This document shows, in pieces, positions 29,252 through 39,692 of a DNA stretch of 41,679 nucleotides. A program made the translations under genes and the position numbers. Below the pieces are notes generated by a model. That model worked only from the letters and a program-made list of their open reading frames with translations, was not told the DNA's origin and searched no databases. The stretch comes from Pelomyxa schiedti (Eukaryota; Evosea; Pelobiontida; Pelomyxidae): the NCBI GenBank assembly GCA_020536535.1, contig JAHLWZ010000884.1, positions 19,138 through 60,816 of the forward strand, read 5' to 3'. How positions within the stretch are numbered: the stretch's first letter is position 1; every line of letters begins with the position of its first letter.

Positions 29252-31881
29252 TCAGAGCCCCTGGGTCTCTGGTGTTGGTGTGGGAGTGGTGGGGGTGGCT
29301 GTTGGTGTCGTTGTAGTCACAACTGTGGTGCTGGAGGTGGGTGATGACGGAGACGTGATGCAAGATGCCACAACCGACGCCATGCTGACGCTGGAATTCC
29401 GCAGCTTCAGGCCGCCGGCCCCCGGCGCAGTAAGAGCGGTGCGGAGCACCCTCCATCCCCTCGAGACCCCCTCCCCGCCAGGCCGCAAGCTCTGCAGCTG
29501 CTGCCACCCGCTGGCCCTGAGGTCCGCGGGAGCAGTAGCGGCGGCCGCGGCCGAGTCCGGGCCCGGCTGGGCCGCAGGGGTCTCGGCCACGTACGTCAGC
29601 CGGCCCTCCGCGGGGGCGGGGAAGGGCCGCTTGGTCCGCAGCACCTCTATCATGATGTCCGCGGTGGGCGCGTGGACCGCGAGGGGGGTCCCGGTGAACG
29701 TGTCCTCGTCGGTCAGGCCGAACAGCGTCGCGCGGTTCAAGCACACCCAGTCGGTCATTGCAATGGTATACAGCTGGTCTGGAACAAGTGGCTTCCCGTT
29801 CAGTGTCAGGGAGTACAGTTTGTTGGTAGATAGGTCGAATATGGCTCGAATTCCCTTGCTGACCTGGAGGGGGTTGGTTATGTTATTGTTGAGAAGTTCT
29901 GGGTTTGGTGTAGTTGTTGTGGACTTACTGCGAATGTGTTGTGCCGGATATCGGAATGTTTGCTCATAAAGTGCTGAAACATCTTGAACAGTGTAGCTCC
30001 TGAAGCTTGCACTTCAACAATAGCGTTGGTAAATCTAAAGTAAACAGAATGAGTGCTGCCAAAAAAGAAAGTGTTTTCACATACGGTGAGGCCTCATGAA
30101 TTGAACCTACGGTGAGTGTAGTACGTAGCTTTTGCACTCGTAAGGATCCCGCAATAAGTAAAACCATATCCGAGCCCAATCTGGAAGTTTGAGTGGAAAT
30201 TGAAACTCCTTGCAACTCACCGATTAAGAAGGGTATCTGGGGTGGCATTAAAAGTGTTGGTAATGAAACACAAGGATCTGTACCTGTGAAAAAGTTTCCC
30301 ATGGTTGTTTCCAATATCGGGAGAGGATTTGTAGGGGATATCTCCTGGGGCATGTGGAACAATTCCTCTTTGAGGGTGGAAAGAACCTACTTTCAGTTGG
30401 ACGTTGGAGAGACCTTATTTTGGAAGTTACCGTGCCATGCTTAGCAGCAATAGTTGACTCCAAACCTAGTAATACTTATCAAATTATCGAAGTTCATAAA
30501 ACTACCTTGAAGTAAGGTATCCAAGTCCGGATCTCTGGGACATTGGTTACTTATGGATTCCAGTTTCCATACAAAGTCCAAAGTCTGGGCTTGCAGATTC
30601 AGAGTCATATCGAATCTCCCAATATTCCCTTCAACACTGGAATGTTACTAGGAGCCACTCAACTGCAAATCCTACCTGTGCCCGTGCCCGCTTGCACAAT
30701 GGGTATAGAGTTGACTACTTCAGCGTGCCTCATCAACGTGTGGGAGTGCCCCCCAATGATAAAATTTACACCCAGACTAGGGGGAATCTTGGACGCAAGA
30801 ATTCTGTCCTCGGCCAATCCCAAGTGTGACAAGATAATTGTTAATGGGACTCGCCTACCAAAGCTCTGCACAACTTTTATAACCTTTAAATGTATAAGTG
30901 AGTTTTGTGCCTACAGTTTTTTTTTGTCATTGAACCTCTGTTGCAGCATCTCGTATTTCAATTCGTTCGTAAATATCTTTATCCAGTTTCAAAGTTTGCT
31001 CCAATTCATTGGTCACAACTCCAACAAACAAAATCTGTGAGTAAATTGGTGAGTTCTTTCGTGCTATACATAAAGCTCACCTCAACACCATAAATGTTTG
31101 CAATATAGTGTGGTTTTAGTAGCCTTCTTTCTGTTCCCTTGATATAGATATTCGCACATATGATTGGGAAGTTGGCCAACTTCTCAAGCCACAATAGATT
31201 TGGCAACCCATAGTCAATTTCGTGGTTTCCAACACAGCATACAACTGGGTCAAGGAAGTTGATGAGCTCCATGGTGCTGACACCATGGAATTCTTTATCT
31301 ATTGGACTGCCCTGCAGCATATCCCCAGCTAGTACAAACAGCACTGGGTGAGGTGATTCCTGTCTTGCCTGCACAAATGTGATTAATGCAGAATGTTTGT
31401 ATTTTTAAACTTGCTTGTTTCAGTCTGCCAGATAGGTAAGAAATTCCACCCACGGTAGCTGCTGGGTTCCCCGCTATTGGCCATTCAGTTTCCCAACAAA
31501 ACGGCAACAAAATATAAAAAAGGGTAACCAAACGAAGTTTGCTATGACTTAAACAGAAGCTAGATAGAGTGATATAGATAGAATATGCATGCAGCCACCA
31601 AAGCAAAGAGAGGCAGGCATACGCTCAGGTCTTGGAAGAAAATCGCCGTGAATGTCGTTTGAGTGGAACAAAGTGAGTTGCAAAGTGTCAGGCATCGTGC
31701 CAGAACTTGACATGGAACTAATTCCCGTGAACGACGACACCCGCCGCACCCCCTCTTGGTTGAGGAAAAACATTGTCAATGGTTTTTTTCTCCTTTTTTT
31801 TCCAGAATAAATCGACGTTCCGCTAAGACCTGGTTGTGTTTGTAGGAAAAAGAACAAACAAAGCAAAGTGGCCCCAAACAT
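29252..31881 (-). CDS. 5'-nucleotidase/UshA-type metallophosphoesterase, secreted
   Basis: ATG 31881 gives a hydrophobic signal peptide (MFGATLLCLFFFLQTQPGLS), then LTLFHSNDIHGDFLPRPE, VGGISYLSGRLKQARQ, LFVLAGDMLQGSPIDKEFHG, VVCCVGNHEIDYGLPNLLWL, IILSHLGLAEDRILASK and VNFIIGGHSHTLMRHAEVVN: the full metallophosphoesterase metal-ligand set (D-x-H, GD, GNHE, H, GHxH). The C-terminal 5_nucleotid_C domain follows (MGNFFT, LLIAGSLRV, RAIFDLSTNKLYSLTLNGKP, YTIAMTDWVCLNRATLFGLT). A Thr/Pro-rich end (TTVVTTTTPTATPTTPTPTP) lacks a hydrophobic GPI-attachment tail, so a soluble secreted or lysosomal enzyme is likelier. It would dephosphorylate 5'-nucleotides to nucleosides. It is spread over about nine exons and ends 130 bp before the adenylate kinase start. 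The 3' exon is very GC-rich. Confidence 0.85.
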
Positions 31882-32021
31882 TTCGTTTTGTAAGTGTCCC
31901 CTCTTTTTCAAAGGGTGTTGTTGTGTGAATTGGTGGGGCTATGTGGTGATAGGTTTTTGGTTTTTGCATAGGTGCATGAAGAGGTACCAATTCTACAAGA
32001 AGTGAAGCACGCAAGGTCAGG

Positions 32022-32428
32022 TTACATTATAGAACAGGGGCAACCTCCACCAGTTCGCTCCTTGAACTCAATAAACTCCTACCGAATGTTTTAGTGTTAA
32101 TGCCGGTCAAACGCAGTATCATTAGTGGTACAAACCTGGTCTTGGATGTCTGTATAGGAGCCTATTCGTTCATCATCTTTCAGCCATATTTTTTCATCTG
32201 TGATTTTTTTGGTTAGTTTATGTCGTAAAAACTTTTCAGTTGAAAAAAGTGGCAAAACAAACCAGGGAGGAACAATCCGATGTTATTGTTTTTGTACGGC
32301 ACCCTCAGACTCTCACCGATGAACGTAACAGAGTCCTTTACAGTGAGGTTGCTATCGATTCTGACCACTTTGTGAATCAGCGGGTATGTCTGGGGGAACT
32401 TGATCCGCAGCACCAACGAATTCGACAT
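32022..32428 (-). CDS. 94-residue ubiquitin-like (talin F0-like) protein with C-terminal CaaX box
   Basis: Three exons, 32428-32263, 32197-32136 and 32078-32022, join across introns of 65 and 57 nt with GT-AG ends and correct phase. Together they give 285 nt, exactly 95 codons with stop. The protein starts MSNSLVLRIKFPQTYP, continues KVVRIDSNLTVKDSVTFIGE, NNNIGLFLPDEKIWLKDDER, IGSYTDIQDQEFIEFKER and ends TGGGCPCSIM. The beta-grasp pattern, with xGLFL..D..IWL......L..Y.I...D.xEF, resembles the F0 domain at the N-terminus of talin, which binds Rap1. The last four residues CSIM fit a farnesylation CaaX motif, and a second Cys two residues upstream could be palmitoylated. Membrane-anchored ubiquitin-fold (MUB/UBL3) proteins have a comparable layout and are an alternative family. 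A membrane-tethered adaptor is likely; its function is unknown. Confidence 0.7.
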
Positions 32429-32869
32429 GATTATGGGATGAGCACGAGCGTGAGAGGAGGTTCGCTTTGGTGAGCAAATTTATCAATCGGCGGTGACGGC
32501 AAACGAGGAAAAAAAGGAATCTGGGATTCGGCTATTTAAGTTGGGTTCCAAAGTTTGCAAAAACTGCGATGGTGACGGCGCGGGGGTGTTGTTGGCTACC
32601 AACGGCGTAGTAAATGCCGATATCGGCAGTGATCTGCGGTGTTCTTTTTATTGCTTTTCTCTGTTTGTTTTTCGTTTCGCCCGCTTGGTACGTGGAATCA
32701 GATCATCTCCATCACTAATCCATTGATCAACCCCCTTACTGGCCCAAAGCACCTCACCGAATCCCTCTCCAACGTATCCAAGGCGGCTTCCTCCATCTCC
32801 CAATTGCTCCCTCAGAGACTACGGGACAAAGGCAAACCAACCAAAAGAAAAAAAAAACAAAACTCGACA
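32429..32869. other. Divergent region and leader between F0-like gene (-) and CHTOP-like gene (+)
   Basis: About 440 bp. A plus-strand frame from ATG 32493 (MTANEEKKESGIRLFKLGSK) is open to 32726, and the CHTOP-like frame is itself open upstream of its ATG (SSISQLLPQRLRDKGKPTKR). I could not join the two in phase, so this is best read as the 5' leader, possibly with an upstream exon or upstream ORF, plus the two promoters. Confidence 0.35.
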
Positions 32870-33771
32870 ATGAGCGAATCTGGACGTCGCGTGGTGATGC
32901 CCACGGGGGGAGCGGCCCAGACCCTCAGCGACAGATTCGCGTTCGTAGAACAGCAGAGGCAACAACTCGAGGAGCGCCAAATGGCCTCCCGATCAAGGAG
33001 ACAAGTCGCCGTCATGCAAGCACGCCAACTGCGAGTAAATTTCATTCTCTCACTTTATTAAAACAAAAAAAAAACCTGTTGCGTGCGTTCATTTGTTTGC
33101 AACCCGAAATATTTTTGAGTTCTGTGTTGTATAATAGAACAATTTACAAAAAAAAAAAAAAATTAGACTACTATTTGCTCGAAATTCCACCTAACGAAAC
33201 AAACAAGGCATACGACCCAACCTATGACGACGTCTTGGTTACTGTATCATCGAGGAGAGGGCGAGGAAAATCCAACACTACGAGCGCACACTATTCTCAG
33301 CAGCGAGGACCCAGTGACCCTGCCGTATCCTACTCATACCTGCCTGAAGACGAATTGCCCCTTCCCCAAGGCGGCAGTGGTGGAATGAGGCCCAGCCAGT
33401 ACCACGGCAGCGCGGCCGTCACTACCCAGACCGTGCCCGTGGCCGTGCCCATGTTCCTGGCTCCTCAGCAAATGCCGTTTGTTGTCCAGCAGTCAGGCCC
33501 CCAGGTGCAGTACACCCAGCAGCCATACGGGCAGCCACGCGGGGGCCGCGGTGGCCGCGGAGGCAGGGGAGGCTATAGAGGGGGCAGGGGAGGCAGAGGG
33601 AGGGGCGGGCGCGGAGGCCGCGGGGGCCGTGGAGGTGGCCGCCAGAAGCCCATGTCTGCTGACACGCTGGACAGTGACCTGGATAAATACATGAACCGGA
33701 ACTCGGCTGTGTCTAGGCAGGAGCAACTGGACAATGACCTGGAAAAGTACAAGAACAGTGGAGAGCTGTGA
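32870..33771 (+). CDS. CHTOP/FoP-like RGG-box mRNA-export protein
   Basis: ATG 32870 opens MSESGRRVVMPTGGAAQTLS and DRFAFVEQQRQQLEERQMAS, resembling the short N-terminal motif of CHTOP/UIF-type export factors. An intron starts at 33035 after QARQLR; the acceptor at 33207 gives AYDPTYDDVLVTVSS in phase 0. A disordered Gln/Pro region is followed by an Arg-Gly-rich box (GGRGGRGGYRGGRGGRGRGG) and a duplicated C-terminal FoP motif: LDSDLDKYMNRN and LDNDLEKYKNSGEL-stop. Two LDxxLDxYM copies after an RGG box are the hallmark of the FoP/CHTOP C-terminus, which binds the TREX helicase and export receptor in animals. It is likely a nuclear RNA-binding protein methylated by PRMT1. The gene starts divergently from the F0-like gene. 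Confidence 0.75.
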
Positions 33772-33911
33772 ACTGCCTCTTGTGTACTTTCTCTAGTTTT
33801 CATGGGATTGTCCAAACTGGCCTAGGGATACTCAAGGAAAAAACCAAAAAGAACCCCACAAAAACACCCAAGGTGCTCCTAACACAAATAGAAACTTTTT
33901 TTTTAAGGATT

Positions 33912-33917
33912 TTTATT
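33912..33917 (-). terminator. AATAAA poly(A) signal of the eIF2-alpha kinase gene
   Basis: Minus-strand AATAAA about 40 nt beyond the stop at 33958, in an A/T-rich stretch between two convergent genes. Confidence 0.45.
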
Positions 33918-33957
33918 TCTTAAATCAACCGTTTTTTACATTACATTACAAACGCGT

Positions 33958-36900
33958 TTACGACGTCGTTCTTGCTGTGTTGGGGTTGAGTTGCTTTGCG
34001 AGGCCAGAAGGCGTGACAGGCGGTTTATTGACAGGACTGGTACGGTGCGGCTGTTGTTGTGGCTGTGGTAGTAACGTTGGGGAAGTAGACTGTGGAATGG
34101 GGGGTGGGACTGGAAGCAGTGGGGTGGATTTGGGTCCGCGCTTGGGGGGAAAGTGCTTGGTTATTGGCCAGTGGAATGCGGTTTTGTCATGTGGGTTGGG
34201 TTGAGGGGGATTTGGTTCTGGTGATGTGGGGGAGGATACTGTTGGAGTTTTTAATGTTACTGTTGGTGAGAAGAGGTAGGACGTGGGGGATGTGATTGGG
34301 ATGTGGTTGTGTGGGATGTAGTTGTTCACTGAAGGAGCTGAGGAGAAGTGAAGGTTGAATTGGGTTGGTGATGGGGTCGGGGAGAGATGAGAGGGTGGCA
34401 ACAACGGTGATGTGAGGGGAGAATTTGAAGAACGCAATGGTACTTGTGGTGGCACGAGGGTGGGAGGGAGAAGAAGTGATGGAAGATGTGAAGGGGGTTG
34501 TAAGGAACTGAGGGGAGGGGACGAAATTTGGTTTTGGAGTTGCTGCTTCTGTATCTCGAGCTGCTTCTGGAGCTCTTTAATAAGTCTACTTTGACTTTCG
34601 ATTGTATTTTCCAGTTCTTGCACTTTTTCCTTTGGTAGAGCAACCATCTAGTTCGTTTGTTGGTTATTCTTCTTTTGGAATAGGGAGAAAATACTTCTGC
34701 TGACATTCCACATGAGTTATTTATAACAATCGGCATTGCAAGAATTTCTGCTGCTGTTGGTCTGTCAACGTGAGAAGGTGCTAAGCAGCGAAGAATAATT
34801 GTTCCCTGTCAAAAAGTTATAAAATGCTGAAGTAAAAATGACGAACTTCTTCTGGGTATTCCATTGTCAGATTTAGTGGGAGTTGTCCTTGCCGTGCATC
34901 ACTCAGTACATGAGCTCGCTCCATCCCAGTGGCAAAAATTTGGTACAACTCCAGCAGTATTAGCCCAAGAGAGAAAATGTCAGTCTTCTCGTTGTAAATT
35001 CCATGAGTGCATTGTTCGGGTGAGGCGTAAGTTGAAGTCCCTATCCCAGTGGTATGCTTGCTGGGTTCTGTGGGAAGGTTAAGTCTCGATTAAATCAGGT
35101 GATGAGGTACCCCAAGAGCATCCAAGATAATCTGCAGATAGCCTTGGAGTAGGATTTGGAGATACAGATGGGGAAGGTGAAGAGGGGACAATAGAGAATT
35201 CAGATGAGGATGAGAGCTCTCTTCTAGAATGAATTTTGTTCCCCATCTTCCCGCTTCCATGCACAGATACGAAATGTGTAGGCACTGGGAGTGAAGCAGA
35301 CAAGCTGGAGCAGTCCTGTTCCTCTTGGGTAAGGGAAGGAAAAGCAGATGGAGCAGCAAAAGTTGCCAACCTTTTTTTTTTTTTTTTTTGTGAGTTTGTA
35401 AAAAGGAACACAGGCAGTTAATTACCCAAAATCTCCTACAGACACCGAGTATCCAGATGGTGATTCATGTCTCTTAGACAGGAATATATCTATTTAAGAT
35501 GAGCACAAATAATAAAAAGAAGCACTCTTACTGGCTGGTTTGATGTCTCTGTGTATTATACAGATGGAATGCAGGTACTTGATTGCTTCCACAATTTGTC
35601 GGAATATATCCAAATTTTCCACTCTGGTTACCTGCCTTCCTTCTCGCTTCAACCAGGTGTCGAGTGTTGCTTCGTAGAGGTGCATCTGAATATACAACAC
35701 ACAGGTGTTCCAGCCATGTCTGGGCTGGTTGTGTTTGCGTTTGCGTTTGTGGTCGTCGTCCTCTCCACGTGGTTCACCTCCATCTTCAAAGAAAAATGGT
35801 TCAAAATCTTGTTGTGGGCGTGTAAGACGCAAGCAAGAGTCACTGTGAGATAAGGCGTCATATGGAGGGTTCCCAGTTTCGCCACCTTCTCTATCTAAAG
35901 AGGTACTGCCATCTGATTCTGCATTGGGATCACTGCTTCCACCGTCACTTTGCACTGGATCGGATTTTGCGGATGTTGGGCATGTGGAGAGGTTACTTTT
36001 CTCAGAAACGGTTGTAGCTCTTGTGGCACCGGAAGTTTTGTCACGAAATGGCGTAGTGGACGAATTGCTAGAAGTATCTACAGTAGAGGATACTGTAATC
36101 TCGGAGTCGGTAGAATCACTGCTTTGCTTCAAATCGCGTTCGGTTGAGCACTTTTCAAACCACGCGTTGTGGTATCTGACAATATTGGGATGATCCAAAT
36201 GGGCTAGAGTTTGGACTTCTCTGTATACCTGACACGTGTATTAGGTGGTAATTGTTTTAAGTTTTTAACATACTTTGTCCCGCACAGAACTACGAGATCG
36301 AAACCGAATTTTCTTTACAGCATATTCACATCTATCGACTCTGTTCTCTACCTTATATACACTTCCAAATCCTCCACGTCCTAATTTCTCCAACTGTATG
36401 AAGTCCTCTTTGTATCTTGATGTGTTGTGGCAATTACGCTTATCTTGGTGATGGTTGACACTGGCAGATCTAGTAGAAATTGAGCTGTCTGCACTCATCT
36501 CGAATGGTGAAGGTGACACTTGAGGTGTGTTCTGTGTATTATCTGTGCTATTTTCACTTGTTACACCAGGGAAGGGTGGTGAAGTGAGTGTGGACACTTC
36601 GCTGTCTCCAATGCTCAAATTCTCAGGTTCTTCGCCGGGTTCTATCACCTCTGGTGTGGTTGATGTTACCTCTTCAGATGGGTCCACCCTGGTTTTATGT
36701 CCTCCCTGATGATTGATATTGTCAAGTCTCTCTCCAGTTTCAGGCCAGCATTTTGCGTTAACGTTACTTTCGGAATTGCCTTCACTGCTTACAGGGTCAA
36801 GAATGGAGAGGTCCAGCTTGAGACTTGGTGTGATACACTTTGTGTCAACTGTTGGGGACTGAGACAGAATTTCTCCAGTGTGATGCAGTTGAGTTTCCAC

Positions 36901-37294
36901 TTGGCAATTTTGCTTCTTTTGAACGTTGTATTTACTGTGTGAGGTAAGAGACGTAAGATACAGAAAAGGTTCTACCAATGAATCTTCTTATTTTTAGGGT
37001 GTAAATTCTCAATTCTTTTGTGATTGCGTCTATCCTTTTGGTGGTTGTTCCTTCTACTGATATCTTCCTCAAAACCAAAATTAAGAGGCAGAGGAATATG
37101 TAAATGTGGTTGAGCTTTTGATGTTGTTTTGTAGGCTGTGGTTTTCTTGCAGTGAGCCTCCACATCGTTGTTTTTGTGTGATGTGGGTCTACCAGCAAGA
37201 CCATCGAACTCCAATAAATTGGATTGCTCGAAACTTTCCTGCGCGGACGGTAAAAAAAGAAAAAAAAACAATAAATCAAATCTACCTCGCTCAT
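33958..37294 (-). CDS. eIF2-alpha kinase (EIF2AK family) with C-terminal coiled coil
   Basis: The start is ATG 37294 (MSE, then a 48-nt intron to ESFEQSNLLEFDGLAGR). A disordered Ser/Thr-rich head follows. The kinase shows FIQLEKLGRGGFGSVYKVEN, EYAVKKIRF, LDHPNIVRYHNAWFEKC, a long acidic insert, MHLYEATLDTWLKREGRQVT, IKYLHSICIIHRDIKPA, SVSVGDFG, a second insert of about 90 residues in the activation segment, HTTGIGTSTYASPEQCTHGI, NEKTDIFSLGLILLELYQIF, MERAHVLSDARQGQLP and RCLAPSHVDRPTAAEILAM. The HNAWFE, GTxxYxSPEQ and ERxxVLxDxRxG motifs are specific to eIF2-alpha kinases. They phosphorylate eIF2-alpha to curb translation under stress. No RWD, signal peptide or transmembrane segment is seen, so it is closer to HRI than to GCN2 or PERK. 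After the kinase a coiled coil (KVQELENTIESQSRLIKELQ) and Pro-rich tail follow. Confidence 0.85.
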
Positions 37295-37638
37295 GGGAGG
37301 CGGGGGTTGCTTAGAGGCAGCCCATTACTACGTTTCGGTAAAGGGGTATGTTGTGTAGGGTTTTTTTTTTTTGTGCTTTTTTGATTGTAGTTTTTGAGAA
37401 ATCTCGAAAAAATGAGTGACACGCCGGGGAATGATGTTCACATCCATCAACAGAACACGAGACTTTTGACACAATCGAGAAAAAGTGTTGATGGAATGCA
37501 GAGAGGGGATGAAATGTGCAACACCCCCAGATTCGGCTTGGTCCATGATCAACTGGAAAAAGGGCGAAAAAAAAAGGAAGGAGGAGGAAAAAGTGCCGCG
37601 AGATCTAGCACGAACGACGAGCGCGTACGTAAAGCAAA
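37295..37638. other. Divergent intergenic region between eIF2-alpha kinase (-) and EHD (+)
   Basis: About 340 bp shared by two divergent genes, with T runs near 37362-37381. A plus frame from ATG 37412 is open across this region but is out of phase with EHD and matches nothing, so it is read as leader or promoter DNA. Confidence 0.4.
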
Positions 37639-39581
37639 ATGTGGCGGAAAAGGAAAGCAGATATGCCCGCGGATGTGTACCCCACGGTTTTGGATGGTAT
37701 CAAGCGGATCTACGCGGACAAAATTCGGCCTATTGAAGCCATGTACAAGTTCGAGGATTTCCACTCGCCTCTTCTTAAGGATTCCGATTTTGATGCCAAA
37801 CCCTCGGTCGTGTTTCTTGGACAGTACTCTACTGGAAAAACATCTTTTATCAGGTATGGATTGACTGCTGATAACTTACTTCGTTTGAGTATGAACACAC
37901 CTCTTGTTCTTGTGGGATTTTTGTCCAGTGTTCCATAAGCGAAGAATTTAATCCCTTCTAAAGATACTTGCTTGAAGCGGATTACCCTGGTCAGAATATC
38001 GGCCCTGAGCCCACTACCGACCGATTTGTGGCCGTAATGCACTCAAGAACAGAGACCATTATTCCTGGAAATGCATTGGTTGTGCAAGCTGATATGCCTT
38101 TCCGAGCTTTATCGCGTTTTGGTAATGTCTCTATTTTTCCCTGTCCACTTACCTTTTTGAAGGTAATGATTTCTTGACTAAATTCCAAGCTTCCATGGTC
38201 AACGTTCCAATTCTCGAGGATTTAACCATCATTGACACCCCTGGTGTCTTATCAGGAGAAAAGCAACGCATAGGACGGCAATATGGTATTTTTTTAAAGA
38301 TGACTCCACCATCCCACAATCTCTAAGATTTCATTGCTGTCGTGGAGTGGTTTGCATCCAGGGCTGATATGATTATCTTAACATTTGACGCTCACAAGCT
38401 TGATATTTCAGACGAGTTCAAAAGGGTTATAGAATGCTTAAAAGGTACTCCTCTTTTCTTGTCCCACTTTACTTAGTTTTTCAAAGGTAACGATGACAAG
38501 GTGAGAATCGTACTTAATAAAGCGGACAGCGTCACCAGTCAGCAGCTTATGCGTGTGTGCGTCACTGATTTGTAACAAAATCGTCGATCGATGTAATAAG
38601 CATTTAGATATGGAGCACTTATGTGGTCACTTGGAAAAGTTCTTAAAACACCGGAAGTTATGCGAGTCTATATTTCGTCGTTTTGGGATAGGCCTTATGT
38701 AAACACTGAAAATGAAAATCTTTTCAATGCGGAAAGAGAAGATTTGATAAGGGTATGGTTTTTTCCACCTCTTTATCTTACTCATAAAAATTAAACAGGA
38801 CCTTCACCAACTTCCAAGGCAAAGTACAGTTAGAAAGGTCAATGAACTTGTCAAAAGATCCAGGCTTGCTAAAGTTCATGCTATCATCATTGCTCACCTG
38901 AAATCTGAAATGCCATCAGTATTTGGTAAACGCAGCCGGCAAGAAGAATTAATTGCCGTATGCTCAACCCAAATTGCTAGAATATCTTTGACATCTCACA
39001 GAATCTGAACCACGAATTCAATAAAGTGATGACAAAGTACCAGCTTTCCCCTGGTGACTTTCCAGAGATTACCAAGTTTAAGGAAAGGCTTGCCCTGGCT
39101 GACTTTGATAGATTCCCCAAGCTCAATCCCAAGCTGATCGAGTCGATGGATGAGGTTCTGGCAGCCGACATCCCCAAACTTGTCAAGATGTTCCCCCTTG
39201 AGCAACTTCCTTCTGCACAGACGAATCCCTTTGAGTTTGCGAGCAACTTCGAGAAGAATGCTGCGATACTTGAACTCAATGACGCTGATAAAGCACAATA
39301 CATCAGTGTATTTCATTCACTGGCCCTCGTCAACGGAAGGTTTTTTTCTCCTTCACTATAACTCTATCTTAAAGCCTACCTCACTCAGGGCCCCCGGTCT
39401 CGAAGTAAAAAAGGTTCTTTTTGACTCCCATCTACCCAAGGAGATTCTCTCCAAGATATGGACTCTATGCGACCGTGGGAAACACGGTGCACTTTCTGAA
39501 GAGGAATTCGTAATTGCCATGGCACTTGTCAATGCCGCCATTGCAGGCAAGACCCTTCCTGACACCCTTTCTTCAGTCTGA
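37639..39581 (+). CDS. EHD: EHD-family dynamin-like ATPase (C-terminal EH domain)
   Basis: ATG 37639 gives MWRKRKADMPADVYPTVLDG and IKRIYADKIRPIEAMYKFED, colinear with the N-terminus of EHD proteins. The ATPase core follows over about ten exons: VVFLGQYSTGKTSFIRY (P-loop), NIGPEPTTDRFVAVMHS (switch I), LTIIDTPGVLSGEKQR (DxxG), MIILTFDAHKLDISDEF, KVRIVLNKADSVTSQQLMRV (NKxD) and YGALMWSLGKVLKTPEVMRV. The helical region contains FNKVMTKYQLSPGDFPEITK. The linker has a single-copy NPF in QTNPFEFASNFEKN. The EH domain is DKAQYISVFHSLALVNGR, intron, EVKKVLFDSHLPKEILSKIW and LCDRGKHGALSEEEFVIAMA. EHDs tubulate and sever endosomal membranes during recycling. The EH calcium loop DRGKHGALSEEE keeps the usual acidic positions only partly. 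The start is supported by family alignment and by a stop just upstream in frame. Confidence 0.92.
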
Positions 39582-39637
39582 GTGATTCCGATATTATTAA
39601 TTACCGTCTCCGCTATTCCAAGACTTTTGGGAAGAAA

Positions 39638-39643
39638 AATAAA
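39638..39643 (+). terminator. AATAAA poly(A) signal of EHD
   Basis: AATAAA lies 57 nt after the EHD stop codon. The convergent epimerase gene ends at 39693, so the two transcripts have almost no spacer and may overlap at their 3' ends. Confidence 0.5.
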
Positions 39644-39692
39644 AGCTCGGTCTATCCGTCTCCACACTGTTTTTTTTGGTCAGAGCAATATT

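Noticed and set aside
29061-29744. 227-codon minus-strand frame spanning the 5'-nucleotidase 3' exon and adenylate kinase 5' region
   Set aside because: The exon frame with family motifs (MTDWVCLNRATLFGLT) is a different one; this reading is Arg-rich shadow of high-GC DNA.
37412-37864. Plus-strand frame starting ATG 37412, upstream of EHD
   Set aside because: It is out of phase with the EHD domain, no donor/acceptor pair joins the two correctly, and the 37639 start aligns with EHD N-termini.
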